A DNA stretch of 64,000 nucleotides from Verrucomicrobiaceae bacterium (lineage in GTDB: Bacteria; Verrucomicrobiota; Verrucomicrobiia; Verrucomicrobiales; Verrucomicrobiaceae). The notes below the pieces were generated by a model. That model saw only the letters and a program-made list of their open reading frames with translations, was not told where the DNA came from and ran no database searches. Location: NCBI GenBank assembly GCA_016795365.1, contig JAEUHN010000005.1:186001-250000 (forward strand). Reading direction: 5' to 3'. Position 1 is the stretch's first letter; each line of letters starts with the position of its first letter. The translations under genes and the position numbers were made by a program. This document shows, piece by piece, positions 35,217 to 43,907 of the stretch.

Positions 35217-35245
35217 AGGCGGTTCAGCGATTAAGAAGGTGCAAG

Positions 35246-36187
35246 CTATCGGGAATTCGATGGAGAGGTGTCTTTCTGCGACCAGCCATAGATCAGAAAG
35301 GCCACACCCGTGAGCACGAAGAAGACGCTGTAGAACTGTCCGCGTGACAGGCCGCTGATCATCGATGCCTGCGAGTCGGGCTCCCGGTAGTTCTCGAGGA
35401 CAATGCGGACCACGGCGTAGATGAGGAAGAACAGACCCGTGAGCACGCCGTGGGGCAGCTTCTTGAACAAGAGCCGCGTCGTGAACAGGACCGCGAACAA
35501 GAACAATCCTTCACCCGCTGCTTCGTAGAGCTGGCTGGGATGGCGCGGGTTCAGGATGGCGGTGAAGTTGCTGATGTCGCCATAGCTCTGCTCGTAGGCC
35601 GCGAGGATGTGGGGGCTGTGCTGGGGGAAGTTCTGGAGCGGCAGATCGGTGGGCACGGCGGGCACAAAGTCCGGGTGATGGATCTCAGTAGGGAACTTCA
35701 CCGCCCAGCTCACATTCGTGATCCGGCCGAAGAGTTCGCCATTGATGAAGTTCGCGATGCGCACCAGCAGGATGCCCAGGGGAGCACCGCAGACCAAGGT
35801 GTCGCCAATGCCCGTCCACGAGAGCTTGTGCTTGCGTGCATACCATAGCAGGTAAAGCGCCACGCCTGCGATGCCGCCGTGGCTTGCCATGCCGCCGTCC
35901 CACACGCGGATGATCGTCCACGGCGCACGCACGAGTTCATCGAAGTTGTAGAGGAGCATGAAGCCCAAGCGTCCGCCGAGCACGACTCCGAACATGGCAG
36001 TCCCGGTGATGAAATCAGCCAGCTTGTCCTCAGCGATCTCAGACAGGCCTCTGTGGGCGAGATGGCGCATCACCAAGAAGGCGGAATAAAATCCGAGCAC
36101 GTAACACAGGCCATACCAGTGCACGCCGATCTTGTCGGTGAAGCGAATCAGGTCGGGTGAGAGGTCGTGGACGTAATAAGCGAGCAT
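35246..36187 (-). CDS. lgt: Prolipoprotein diacylglyceryl transferase
   Basis: 313 residues, about seven TM helices. It moves diacylglycerol from phosphatidylglycerol onto the lipobox Cys of prolipoproteins in the inner membrane. Motifs: GVHWYGLCYVLGFY in the first helices, RVWDGGMASHGGIAG with the conserved His, and VRIANFINGELFGR, the family signature with Arg, Asn and Glu. HPSQLYEA follows in the second half. There is an extra loop of about 25 residues before HPSQLYEA compared with E. coli Lgt. Several lipoproteins in this window are likely substrates. Confidence 0.96.
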   Translation of the reverse strand: MLAYYVHDLSPDLIRFTDKIGVHWYGLCYVLGFYSAFLVMRHLAHRGLSEIAEDKLADFITGTAMFGVVLGGRLGFMLLYNFDELVRAPWTIIRVWDGGMASHGGIAGVALYLLWYARKHKLSWTGIGDTLVCGAPLGILLVRIANFINGELFGRITNVSWAVKFPTEIHHPDFVPAVPTDLPLQNFPQHSPHILAAYEQSYGDISNFTAILNPRHPSQLYEAAGEGLFLFAVLFTTRLLFKKLPHGVLTGLFFLIYAVVRIVLENYREPDSQASMISGLSRGQFYSVFFVLTGVAFLIYGWSQKDTSPSNSR

Positions 36188-36247
36188 GGCCGCGCATGGT
36201 AGTGCGATGAGGCCATTCGTAAACTGCTTCGCTAGCGAACCATGGGC

Positions 36248-38632
36248 TCACTCCCAGAAGAAGGTGGCCGTCGCCGTGGTGTCCTGATCGGCGACTACTC
36301 GCAGCCAGTAAGCTCCGAAGGCATCTGGGAATTTGTGCTCCAGCTTCTCGCCCGGCTTCACTTCGAGAGTGGTCACTTCGCGCCAGTCGCCATTGCAGGT
36401 GAAGTCGGCTTCCACACGGAACTTCACTGGCGATGCGCTCGTGTGACTGAGCACCGCACGCTTCTTGTCGTAACCCGTCGCGAGGTATGCATCGCTGGGC
36501 ACTCCGGCTTTCACCCGGCTCTCTAACCAAGGCCCACCCACGCCGCGTGCCTTGCCGAACTGCCACAGATCGTCCACCACTCCAGCCCACACGGCCACCT
36601 TGCCATCATTGCTGCGGATGATGTGCTCGCCTTTGGCTTCGGCTTCGATGCCGGTCATGATCAGCATGCCACGATAGCTGGTGTAGTCGTGAATGAAGCG
36701 ATTGTGCGTGCAGATCGGACGCACCTTGGCGAAGCCGCCTGCGTTGTTCGCAGGCATCTCGTAGAAGGTGCCGTAGAGGTTGAGCAGGTTGCGCTCCGTG
36801 CAGACTTCACGACCCATGCGATGATCGGCTGCCGTGGCAAATGCAGGATCACCTTTCGGCAAGCGCCAGCGCTGTCCCTTGCTGTCCACGTAGAGCACCG
36901 ATGCGTTGTCGATGGTGACCACGCGCTTCGCCAGAGGCACGGCCTTCGCAGTCCAGGCGGCACCTTGGGGATCGTTAACTTTGTTAAGCTTGAGGTCGCC
37001 GTCGAGGTCGTAGCAATCGAGTCCGGCAGTGACGAAGCGCAGGGTCTTCTTGCCCGCACCCCGCGCCATGATCAGGCCCTGGGTCACGTCTTTGCTCGTG
37101 GGCTTCGCAATGCCGTCGAAGATCGGCGCGGCGTCGTTGCTGCGGGCATCGGAGTTGCGAAGGTGGAAGAAGGCGGTGCCGGGCGTGAGTGGCACATTCG
37201 ATGTGAGCCGCACCCAGGTGCCGTGCAGATCACTCAAGTCATGCCACGAACCCTTCTTGGAGACGCTCAGCTCTTTGACCGAAGTCCACTTGCCGTCACC
37301 TGCTACATCCACGTCCACCTTGACCACTGCGGGTTGGTTGAGGGCAACAGGTTCACCTTGCAGCCAAAGCGAGCGAAGACCGAAGCCGCTGATCAGGAAG
37401 GGATCGCTTGCCTCACCTGCCTTCACCTCGTCATTCATCCACAGGGCACCGCGACCGATGGCGGGGCCGAACTGATCGAGCTGCTCTGGGTTGATGAACC
37501 AAAGGTTTGACTGCGACTGGCCCGGGCCTGCGAGAGTGCCTTTGATAAGATCCTTGTTGAGGAACTCACTCTTCGCCGTGTCGTCGCATCCGAGCACCAG
37601 ACGATCCTGCCAGCGGCAGAAGTCGCCCACGATCTTGAGGTAGTTGGAGCGCGGAGCGATGCCTGCCGTGTGGCTCGCGCTGAAGGTCTTCGGGAACTTC
37701 CAGAACGAGCCGTGCATCGTCATCAACAGTGAGTCTTCGCCGATGTCGCGAATGCGTGGCCATTCCGTGTTCCAGCCATGCGCACCATCATAGCTGTGCG
37801 AAGCCTTCGGCAGACGGAAGGCATGCCACTGGCCGTGGTCGAGACACATCAAGATGAGCGAACGATGATCCCAGCCGATGCTCCACAGGGGATCGTCTTC
37901 CTTGGCATTGCCTTCGATGCCGCCGGGGCCGGTGACATCGGTGAACTGATTGCGACGCACGATCGTCCATTGGTCGGCCTTGCCGTCCCATGATGCGAGC
38001 ACACCCGAGGGCACCGAGGGATTCGAGAGCGCCTCCTTCGCATGGTCGCCGTTGTTGGCATACACGTAGCGGCCTTGGGCCGAATAGAAACCCTTGCCGT
38101 GATAGCCGGGCAGATCCGCTTTGCGGTCACCTTTCTTTTGCTCGTCGGTCCACAGCTCCTTCACGGCGAGCGTATGGACGTCCACCTCATAGATGCCTTC
38201 CTCCATGGTCGCGTAGCAGATCTTGTTCGCGGGATCGGTGAGATGCCGCGCCATGCCGGTGTGGCGGCCAAACATCTGCTGAGGTGTGATGACGCGAACG
38301 TTGGCTTTGGCGTCGATGACATACGGTCCGATGAAGAGTTGCTGCGACTCGCGGTGAATCATTCGATTTGCCGGTGTGCCTCCGACGCTCTCAGGACGGA
38401 TGAGCTGCTTCAAGTCGGGCGTGATCTCATAGAGCTTGTCCGAGGAGCCTTTCGGCATGTGGGGCGCATAGCTGATCACCCACAGGCGATCAGCCCATGG
38501 CACCACGGCTCCGGTTCCGCACTCGCCTTCGTTGTTGAAGGTAGCGAGCGAAGGGTAGATGCCGGAGATGGAAGGAGGTTCCGCAAGCGCGAGCGACGCG
38601 CTCGCCAGGGCGAGAATGAGGAGCTTCTGCAT
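36248..38632 (-). CDS. Large secreted protein, likely beta-propeller type
   Basis: 794 residues. Signal peptide MQKLLILALASASLALA. The mature part has repeated strand-rich segments with WVISYAP, LFIGPYVID, CYATMEEGIYEVDV, YVYANNGD, WSIGWDHRSLILMCL, LLMTMHGSFWKFPK and similar, fitting a propeller in the first half. The last 300 residues hold beta domains (NVPLTPGTAFFHLRN; ATATFFWE at the end). I cannot name the family. The gene is divergent from an AraC-type regulator with a 78-bp gap, a usual layout for a regulated sugar-uptake or hydrolase gene. Export to the periplasm or surface is likely. Confidence 0.7.
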   Translation of the reverse strand: MQKLLILALASASLALAEPPSISGIYPSLATFNNEGECGTGAVVPWADRLWVISYAPHMPKGSSDKLYEITPDLKQLIRPESVGGTPANRMIHRESQQLFIGPYVIDAKANVRVITPQQMFGRHTGMARHLTDPANKICYATMEEGIYEVDVHTLAVKELWTDEQKKGDRKADLPGYHGKGFYSAQGRYVYANNGDHAKEALSNPSVPSGVLASWDGKADQWTIVRRNQFTDVTGPGGIEGNAKEDDPLWSIGWDHRSLILMCLDHGQWHAFRLPKASHSYDGAHGWNTEWPRIRDIGEDSLLMTMHGSFWKFPKTFSASHTAGIAPRSNYLKIVGDFCRWQDRLVLGCDDTAKSEFLNKDLIKGTLAGPGQSQSNLWFINPEQLDQFGPAIGRGALWMNDEVKAGEASDPFLISGFGLRSLWLQGEPVALNQPAVVKVDVDVAGDGKWTSVKELSVSKKGSWHDLSDLHGTWVRLTSNVPLTPGTAFFHLRNSDARSNDAAPIFDGIAKPTSKDVTQGLIMARGAGKKTLRFVTAGLDCYDLDGDLKLNKVNDPQGAAWTAKAVPLAKRVVTIDNASVLYVDSKGQRWRLPKGDPAFATAADHRMGREVCTERNLLNLYGTFYEMPANNAGGFAKVRPICTHNRFIHDYTSYRGMLIMTGIEAEAKGEHIIRSNDGKVAVWAGVVDDLWQFGKARGVGGPWLESRVKAGVPSDAYLATGYDKKRAVLSHTSASPVKFRVEADFTCNGDWREVTTLEVKPGEKLEHKFPDAFGAYWLRVVADQDTTATATFFWE

Positions 38633-38710
38633 CGTGCCATCTCACCTGAATAGCTCTGGATTGGCAAGACATGGTCGTTATACCTGGACGAAATCCTTTG
38701 CCGACTTTTG

Positions 38711-39583
38711 ATGACTCCCGATGCGCCCAACTCATGGTCCCAGCTTCGCCTCGAATGGCTGTGGGTGTATGACGGGATGGTGCCTGTGACAGGCGTGTGG
38801 TCCGATGAGATCGTGGTGCCAGCGAGTGTCTTCTTCGTGGTCGAGGGCGAGGGGCGCATTCAGGCTGATGGCCGAAAGTCCGTGGTCCGAGTCGGCGACG
38901 CCTTCCTCGCAGCGGCTGGCGTCCGGCGGCAATGGTTTGCTCACGGCACAAGGCTGCTGTCCGTGGGATTCCGTGCGAGCTGGCCCAGCGGCATGAACCT
39001 CAGCGCCAAGGGGCTCAATTGTGTGGTGAGCGGAGCCGACATGAAGAGCCTGGCCAAGGCCACGCGGAGGCTTTTCCGAACGATCCATGGTCGCAAAACG
39101 ATGGTTGGGTTTCGTGATGCGGTGAAAGCGGCCCCCGTTTCGTTCGCTGAGTGGGCACGGCAGGATGCGGCGTTCCGCGCTTGGTTCGCAGAGTATGTGG
39201 CCACGCTGAGCAGTCGAGGCGTGTTTGCATCTGAAGTCGCACGCACCACTGATGAACGAGTGCTGGAATTGATGAGAAGGTTAGATCACTGGCCTCTGGA
39301 TGAAGTCCTGGACGGATCTCGATGGGTGGAAGGATTGCCCTTTGGTGTGCGACGAGCCGAACAACTCATTGGTAAGCAACTCGGCATCACTCCGCACCAG
39401 CACTTGATGCGGAGGCGGCTTGACCTTGCACGTTCGATGCTAACGAACAGCACGAACTCCATCAAAGTGATCGCCCATCGGATTGGCCTTCGGCATGCAT
39501 CGCACTTTACCAAGTGGTTCCGCAGGCACGTGGGCGTGACACCCTTGAGCTACCGGCTGCAGCCTTTGGGCGACGGTGTGTAG
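38711..39583 (+). CDS. AraC-family transcription regulator
   Basis: 290 residues from the ATG at 38711; a TTG stands directly before it. N-terminal cupin-like sensor part (about 15-100) with VFFVVEGEGRIQADG and VRVGDAFLAAAGVRR. The C-terminal HTH_18 domain (about 205-285) has PFGVRRAEQLIGKQLGITPHQHLMRRRLDLARSML, then IKVIAHRIGLRHASHFTKWFRRHVGVTPLSYR. This last part is a good match to the AraC signature. It is divergent from the large secreted protein and probably controls it, perhaps in answer to a sugar. It converges on hflC. Confidence 0.9.
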   Translation: MTPDAPNSWSQLRLEWLWVYDGMVPVTGVWSDEIVVPASVFFVVEGEGRIQADGRKSVVRVGDAFLAAAGVRRQWFAHGTRLLSVGFRASWPSGMNLSAKGLNCVVSGADMKSLAKATRRLFRTIHGRKTMVGFRDAVKAAPVSFAEWARQDAAFRAWFAEYVATLSSRGVFASEVARTTDERVLELMRRLDHWPLDEVLDGSRWVEGLPFGVRRAEQLIGKQLGITPHQHLMRRRLDLARSMLTNSTNSIKVIAHRIGLRHASHFTKWFRRHVGVTPLSYRLQPLGDGV

Positions 39584-39646
39584 CGCGGTAAAGTTGGCAC
39601 GGTGCTCAATGCGGTGAACGCAGAGTGATTTCCCGTGGCAGCTTGC

Positions 39647-40696
39647 TTATTTGGCAGGCAGATCGAGGAGCGATGGCAAACCGTTGATGCCTGTGCCGCC
39701 GCCGCCTTTGAGCACATCAAGAGCCTTGGCTCCCGGCTTGAGTGGCTCGGCAGTTTTCAGATAGTGGAGTAAATCGCTGTCAGTGGTCAGCACCAGCGTC
39801 ATGTCAGGAGTGACTGTTTTCTTGAGCGTGTCCATCGCCTTGGTGAACTCAAACAACTGAACGGCTTCAGGAGTCTGGTTATAAGCCTTGGCATAGATCT
39901 CAGTGGCTTTGGCGTCAGCTCCACCTTCGATCTCCTGAATCTTCTTGTAGGCTTCGGACTCGATCTGCTTGAGATCGCGATCACGGTTGCCGAGGATCTT
40001 GGCAGCTTCGCCATCGCCTTCGGAACGGAAACGCTCAGCGATCTGTTCGCGCTCGGAACTCATGCGCTGGTAGATCGTCTGGCTGACGTTGGGGTTGTAG
40101 TTGAGGCGCTTGAATCGCACATCTAGCAGTTCAACGCCCAGGCGTGCGACGGACTCCTTCGCGCTGGCAAGCACGAGACGTTCGAGTTGTTCACGACCCA
40201 CCTGAATCGAGGGTAGGGTGCCGATGCGGCTGTCGGCGGCAGCCAGTGCTTCGTCACGCTCTGGCTTGCGGGTTTTATCACTGCGGATGGATTCGATGAA
40301 GTCGTGCGAGGCGACCACATCGCGCACGGCACCGCCGATGAGCGTGTCGAGACGACTGTGAGCAGTGCGAACATCGGTGACCTGCTGAAAGAACGTCAGC
40401 GGGTCCTTGATGCGCCAGCGAGCGAAGTTGTCCACAACGATGATCAGCTTGTCCCTTGTGGGCATCTGGGCACTGGGGCCATCCCATTCGAGCACTTGGT
40501 TGGAGAAGCGATTGATCTTTTGAATGAAGGGCAGCTTGAAGTGGAGGCCCGGATCTTTGATGGGCTCGCCCTTGATCTGCGAGAACTGGGTGATGATCAC
40601 CTGCTCGCGCACATCCACAGTGTAGAGGGATGCATTGAGCAAGATAGCAACCGCGATGAGAATGAAGACGCCTGCGACGGAAAGGAGAGCTTTCAT
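39647..40696 (-). CDS. hflC: HflC, SPFH/band-7 membrane protease modulator
   Basis: 349 residues. One N-terminal TM helix (about 5-25), then the SPFH domain starting TVDVREQVIITQFSQIKGEPIKDPGLHFKLPFIQ. RWRIKDPLTFFQQVTD, DVRFKRLNYNPNVSQTIYQRM and a long helical region (SEREQIAERFRSEGDGEAAKIL) follow, all typical of HflC. HflC and HflK form a large cage around the FtsH protease and modulate membrane protein turnover. It follows hflK by 4 nt. The C-terminus carries an extra Gly-rich tail. Confidence 0.93.
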   Translation of the reverse strand: MKALLSVAGVFILIAVAILLNASLYTVDVREQVIITQFSQIKGEPIKDPGLHFKLPFIQKINRFSNQVLEWDGPSAQMPTRDKLIIVVDNFARWRIKDPLTFFQQVTDVRTAHSRLDTLIGGAVRDVVASHDFIESIRSDKTRKPERDEALAAADSRIGTLPSIQVGREQLERLVLASAKESVARLGVELLDVRFKRLNYNPNVSQTIYQRMSSEREQIAERFRSEGDGEAAKILGNRDRDLKQIESEAYKKIQEIEGGADAKATEIYAKAYNQTPEAVQLFEFTKAMDTLKKTVTPDMTLVLTTDSDLLHYLKTAEPLKPGAKALDVLKGGGGTGINGLPSLLDLPAK

Positions 40697-40700
40697 GGCT

Positions 40701-41711
40701 TTAGTTGCGTGAATTGTTGGTGGGTGCGGTCGTCTGGCCTTTGATTGCAGGGATCTGCATCATGGGTAGGAACTGGGGGGCTTTGTCATCCACGATCACC
40801 TTGTTCCTCACGATGGGAAGAACCTCGGTCATGGTTTCGAGGTAGATGCGGCGACGAGTAACTTCGGGTGCCTTCAAATACTCGGTCAGCAGCGCGGTGA
40901 AACGGCCTGCGTCACCTTCCGCCTGATTGATTCGCTCAGTCGCGTAGCCCTGGGCGGCGCTGATCTTTTGCTCGGCCTCACCCTTGGCCCTCGGCACCTG
41001 GCGATTGTATTCACCATTGGCGACGTTGATCTTCTGTTCCTTCTCCTGCTGGGCGCGGTTGACTTCATCGAAGCTGCTCTGGACTTCGCGTGGTGGTTTC
41101 ACATCCTGCATTTGCACCTGATTGATAGCGATACCCATCTTCAGATCAGTGATGATCTTCTGCATTCGTTCCTGCGCCTTTACGGCCATCTCGGTGCGTC
41201 CGACAGTGAGGACTTCATCAATGGTGCGGTCACCGACGATCTCTCGCATCACAGCCTCGCTGATGTCGCGCAAGGTGGCGGAGCTGTCGGCGAAGTTGAA
41301 AAGGTAATCCTGCGGGTTGTCGATGTGATACTGGATCACCCATTCCACGTTGGCCGCATTCAGATCACCAGTGACCATCGACTTCTCTTCTTCCTGCTCA
41401 TCGGAGAACTGATAAGGATTGGAGGCTCCCATCGAGCCGAAGCCAAACTCCATCTTCAACTGCCGGCGTGTGGGCACGATGGTTGCCGTGTCGATGCCCC
41501 ACGGGAGCTTGAAATGAAGGCCGTTCTCGGTCGTGGCGAGATACTTTCCGAATCGCTGCACGACGGCGACGGAATCGACCGGCACGGTGTAGAACGATGA
41601 GAAGAAGCCGACCAGGAGAAAGATGACGCCCAGGCCGACGAGGACCTTGACGGGGCTGATCTCCAGTTTGATCTGGCGATTGTTGGGCAGGGATGGGAAG
41701 TTGTTGGCCAC
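40701..41711 (-). CDS. hflK: HflK, SPFH/band-7 membrane protease modulator
   Basis: 336 residues from a GTG start. TM helix at about 24-44, then SPFH signature VPVDSVAVVQRFGKYLATTENGLHFKLPWGI. Next come WVIQYHIDNPQDYLFNF, IVGDRTIDEVLTVGRTEM, INQVQMQDVKPPREVQSSFDEV and the long helix with AKGEAEQKISAAQGYATERINQAEGDA. The Gly-rich N-terminal tail of E. coli HflK is missing. It forms the FtsH-regulating complex with HflC, whose gene is next. A terminator of the preceding DUF1080 gene separates the pair from the upstream genes, so the promoter must lie in 41712-41770. Confidence 0.93.
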   Translation of the reverse strand: MANNFPSLPNNRQIKLEISPVKVLVGLGVIFLLVGFFSSFYTVPVDSVAVVQRFGKYLATTENGLHFKLPWGIDTATIVPTRRQLKMEFGFGSMGASNPYQFSDEQEEEKSMVTGDLNAANVEWVIQYHIDNPQDYLFNFADSSATLRDISEAVMREIVGDRTIDEVLTVGRTEMAVKAQERMQKIITDLKMGIAINQVQMQDVKPPREVQSSFDEVNRAQQEKEQKINVANGEYNRQVPRAKGEAEQKISAAQGYATERINQAEGDAGRFTALLTEYLKAPEVTRRRIYLETMTEVLPIVRNKVIVDDKAPQFLPMMQIPAIKGQTTAPTNNSRN

Positions 41712-41773
41712 GGTATTGGATTGGTTTGCGCAATCCTACGAACGTCGGGAACGAATAGCAACATAGGACCCCG

Positions 41774-41811
41774 AAAACAAAAAGCCCCGAAGCTTGAGAG
41801 CTCAGGGGCTT
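41774..41811 (-). terminator. Rho-independent terminator of the DUF1080 gene
   Basis: Arms AAGCCCC (41782-41788) and GGGGCTT (41805-41811) with an inner AGCT/AGCT stem, a 2x2 mismatch and loop TGAG. On the minus strand the hairpin runs into TTTTTGTTTT. It is 33 bp after the stop of the minus-strand DUF1080 gene. Confidence 0.85.
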
Positions 41812-41844
41812 GAGTAAAGAAGATGATCTTGATCCTGCGGGAGC

Positions 41845-42483
41845 TTACAGGGCTTTGATCTTCAGATGCCGATACCAAACGGGGGCCTGTGCCTTGCCAT
41901 GCAGACCCTGGAGGCCGATCGGACCACTGCGGGCAAATTCCTTCAGCGCGATCGGGAACTTGTTCGGCGTGCCGTCGGGGTTTTTGCCCTTTTCAGGCCA
42001 GTTGTCGAGATTGGCCTTGATGACTTCTTCGCCATTGAAGACCACGCTTACTTCGGGGCCTTTGCAGGTGATGGTGAAATGGTTCCATTCGCCCACGGGT
42101 TTGGACATAGGTTTCGATGGCGGCATCGCATCGTAGATCGCGGCGACCATGCCATACTTGCTGCCGTCGGCGGAGTCGTGGACCTGGATCTCGAGCGCCT
42201 TGAGCACGTTCTTGATGTCGCCTGAGCGGAGGAAGACGCCGCTGTTCGATTCCTTGGCCACCTTGAATTCGAGATCTAGAATGAAGTCACCATACGATTC
42301 CTTGGTCCAGAGGGTCTCGTGGTCACCAGCGACGAGTTCACCATTGATGAAGGCCCACTTGTGGGCGTCGACGGCATTCGAGAGGTCTGTGGCGAAAAGG
42401 TCTTTCCAGCCAGTGGTATCAGGATGGTCGGCGGCGAAGAGGGGAAGGGTGAGCGCTGCGAGCGCGAGAAGACGGAGTTTCAT
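41845..42483 (-). CDS. Secreted DUF1080 (3-keto-disaccharide hydrolase-like) protein
   Basis: 212 residues. Signal peptide MKLRLLALAALTLPLFA. The DUF1080 laminin-G-like beta sandwich shows GWKDLFATDLSN, FILDLEFKVAKESNSGVFLRSGD, ALEIQVHDSADG, GEWNHFTITCKGPEVSVVFNGEEVIKANL and a closing GPIGLQGLHG...WYRHLKIK. All are typical. Proteins of this family are abundant in Verrucomicrobiota and Planctomycetota, and some cleave 3-keto-glycosides; the activity here is inferred. It lies between ftsW and hflK on the same strand, with its own terminator. Confidence 0.92.
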   Translation of the reverse strand: MKLRLLALAALTLPLFAADHPDTTGWKDLFATDLSNAVDAHKWAFINGELVAGDHETLWTKESYGDFILDLEFKVAKESNSGVFLRSGDIKNVLKALEIQVHDSADGSKYGMVAAIYDAMPPSKPMSKPVGEWNHFTITCKGPEVSVVFNGEEVIKANLDNWPEKGKNPDGTPNKFPIALKEFARSGPIGLQGLHGKAQAPVWYRHLKIKAL

Positions 42484-42566
42484 GGGTTGAATCTAGAGTT
42501 CGATGAGCCGCTTGCGTGGCAACAGATCCACGAAAGACGGAGCGCCCGTAAACTCAGCGAGACGGG

Positions 42567-43778
42567 CTAAACTTGCGGCGTCCAGCGATTGCGGCGACGA
42601 AGAATGGGCAGGTCGGCAGCGCTCAGATGAACGCCTTGCCGGTAGATGTTGCACAAGATGCCGACGCTGATCATGGCCATGAGAAGGCTGGTGCCCCCGA
42701 AGCTCACGAAAGGCAGTGGCAGGCCCTTGTTAGGCAACAGCCCTGTGGTGACCCCCATGTTCATCAGACCTTCGAGGCCAAACAACAAAGTGAGGCCAAA
42801 TCCGAGAAGCTTTCCGAAACGATTCGGCGCATAGGCTGCGATGCACATCCCGCTGAGCACGATCACAACGAAGGCGAATACGGCCGCGAGCGTGCCTTGC
42901 AAGCCAAGTTCCTCGCCCACCATGGCGAAGATGAAGTCCGTGTGAGCTTCTGGCAGGTTGTAGAGTTTCATGCGTCCGAGCCCGGGCCCCACGCCTTCCA
43001 GTCCACCAGAACCGAAGGCGAAGATGGAGTGCTTCTGATGCCGTTTCTTCGCTTCGATCTCCTTGCGATCCTTCAGCGGCAGTTCTTCGATCTTGATGAT
43101 CTTGGACAAGCCCGGCACCTCGGAGGCAAAGCCGATTACGCGGTGCATTCGATTCGGAGTGATCCACACCATGGCGCACAGTGCCACAATGCCTGCTACT
43201 CCCACCAGGGTGAGATAGCGAATCTTGGCACCGGCGACCACCATGATGCCGATGCCGAGCATGACGCAGATCAAGGCCGAACCCAGGTCCATCTCGCCAC
43301 CGATCAAAACTGTGACTGCCATCAACATGGACACGGGCACGATGAATCCGATGCGGAAGGTGCGCGCGTGCGGCTCATGCTTGGCATACCAGGCCGCCAG
43401 AGCGATGACGAGCACCACCTTGGCAAACTCTGAAGGCTGCACACGCAAGTCGCGCTTGCCGAGGAACTCGAGGCCGATCCATCGCTTCGCACCATTGACC
43501 TCCACTCCGACTCCCGGCACATAGCAAAGGATCAGTGTGATGATGGCAAGTCCGAGCAAGGGCCAGCGCCAGGCGAACAGACGCTCGTAGTTCATCGCGC
43601 AGCACACACCGCCTGCGATCATGGAGAGGGAGAGCCACACGGCCTGCTTCCAGACCATGCCATAATCTGTGCCGCTGCTGTCGAGCGTGAGATAGCTGGC
43701 GCTCGCGAGCATGACGAAGCCGATGATGAGCAGGAGCACCACGGCGAGGACTAGAAAGATGATGCTGCGTTTGGCCAT
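42567..43778 (-). CDS. ftsW: FtsW-type SEDS lipid II glycosyltransferase
   Basis: 403 residues, about ten TM helices. SEDS proteins polymerise glycan strands from lipid II together with a class B PBP. Motifs: ANCHOR points are MLASASYLTLDSSGTDYG in the first loop, WIGLEFLGKRDLRVQPSEFAKVVLV (the R-x-Q-P-S-E signature), the large loop ending YNLPEAHTDFIFAMVGEELGLQG, and GLPLPFVSFGGTSLL at the C-terminus. FtsW rather than RodA is chosen because it closes the dcw cluster that holds ftsI. It is 129 bp downstream of the LysM gene, with a strong hairpin between. Confidence 0.9.
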   Translation of the reverse strand: MAKRSIIFLVLAVVLLLIIGFVMLASASYLTLDSSGTDYGMVWKQAVWLSLSMIAGGVCCAMNYERLFAWRWPLLGLAIITLILCYVPGVGVEVNGAKRWIGLEFLGKRDLRVQPSEFAKVVLVIALAAWYAKHEPHARTFRIGFIVPVSMLMAVTVLIGGEMDLGSALICVMLGIGIMVVAGAKIRYLTLVGVAGIVALCAMVWITPNRMHRVIGFASEVPGLSKIIKIEELPLKDRKEIEAKKRHQKHSIFAFGSGGLEGVGPGLGRMKLYNLPEAHTDFIFAMVGEELGLQGTLAAVFAFVVIVLSGMCIAAYAPNRFGKLLGFGLTLLFGLEGLMNMGVTTGLLPNKGLPLPFVSFGGTSLLMAMISVGILCNIYRQGVHLSAADLPILRRRNRWTPQV

Positions 43779-43852
43779 TGAGCGGGAGCTGAGTTGAGAG
43801 GGCAGTGATCAAGGCGGCACACGTTGCGGCGCTGATCGCTGTCCACTTAATC

Positions 43853-43899
43853 GGGAAGCGCTCTCTCGTGGCACACACCTGACCACGAGAGAGGCTTCC
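43853..43899 (-). other. Long hairpin between LysM gene and ftsW
   Basis: GGAAGC-G-CTCTCTCGTGG (about 43854-43871) pairs with CCACGAGAGAGGCTTCC (43883-43899), leaving one bulged G and an 11-nt loop. It begins 9 bp after the LysM stop. No U-run follows on either strand, so it may stabilise or process the mRNA, or act as a partial terminator between the mur genes and ftsW. Confidence 0.6.
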
Positions 43900-43907
43900 G
43901 AGGAGTC

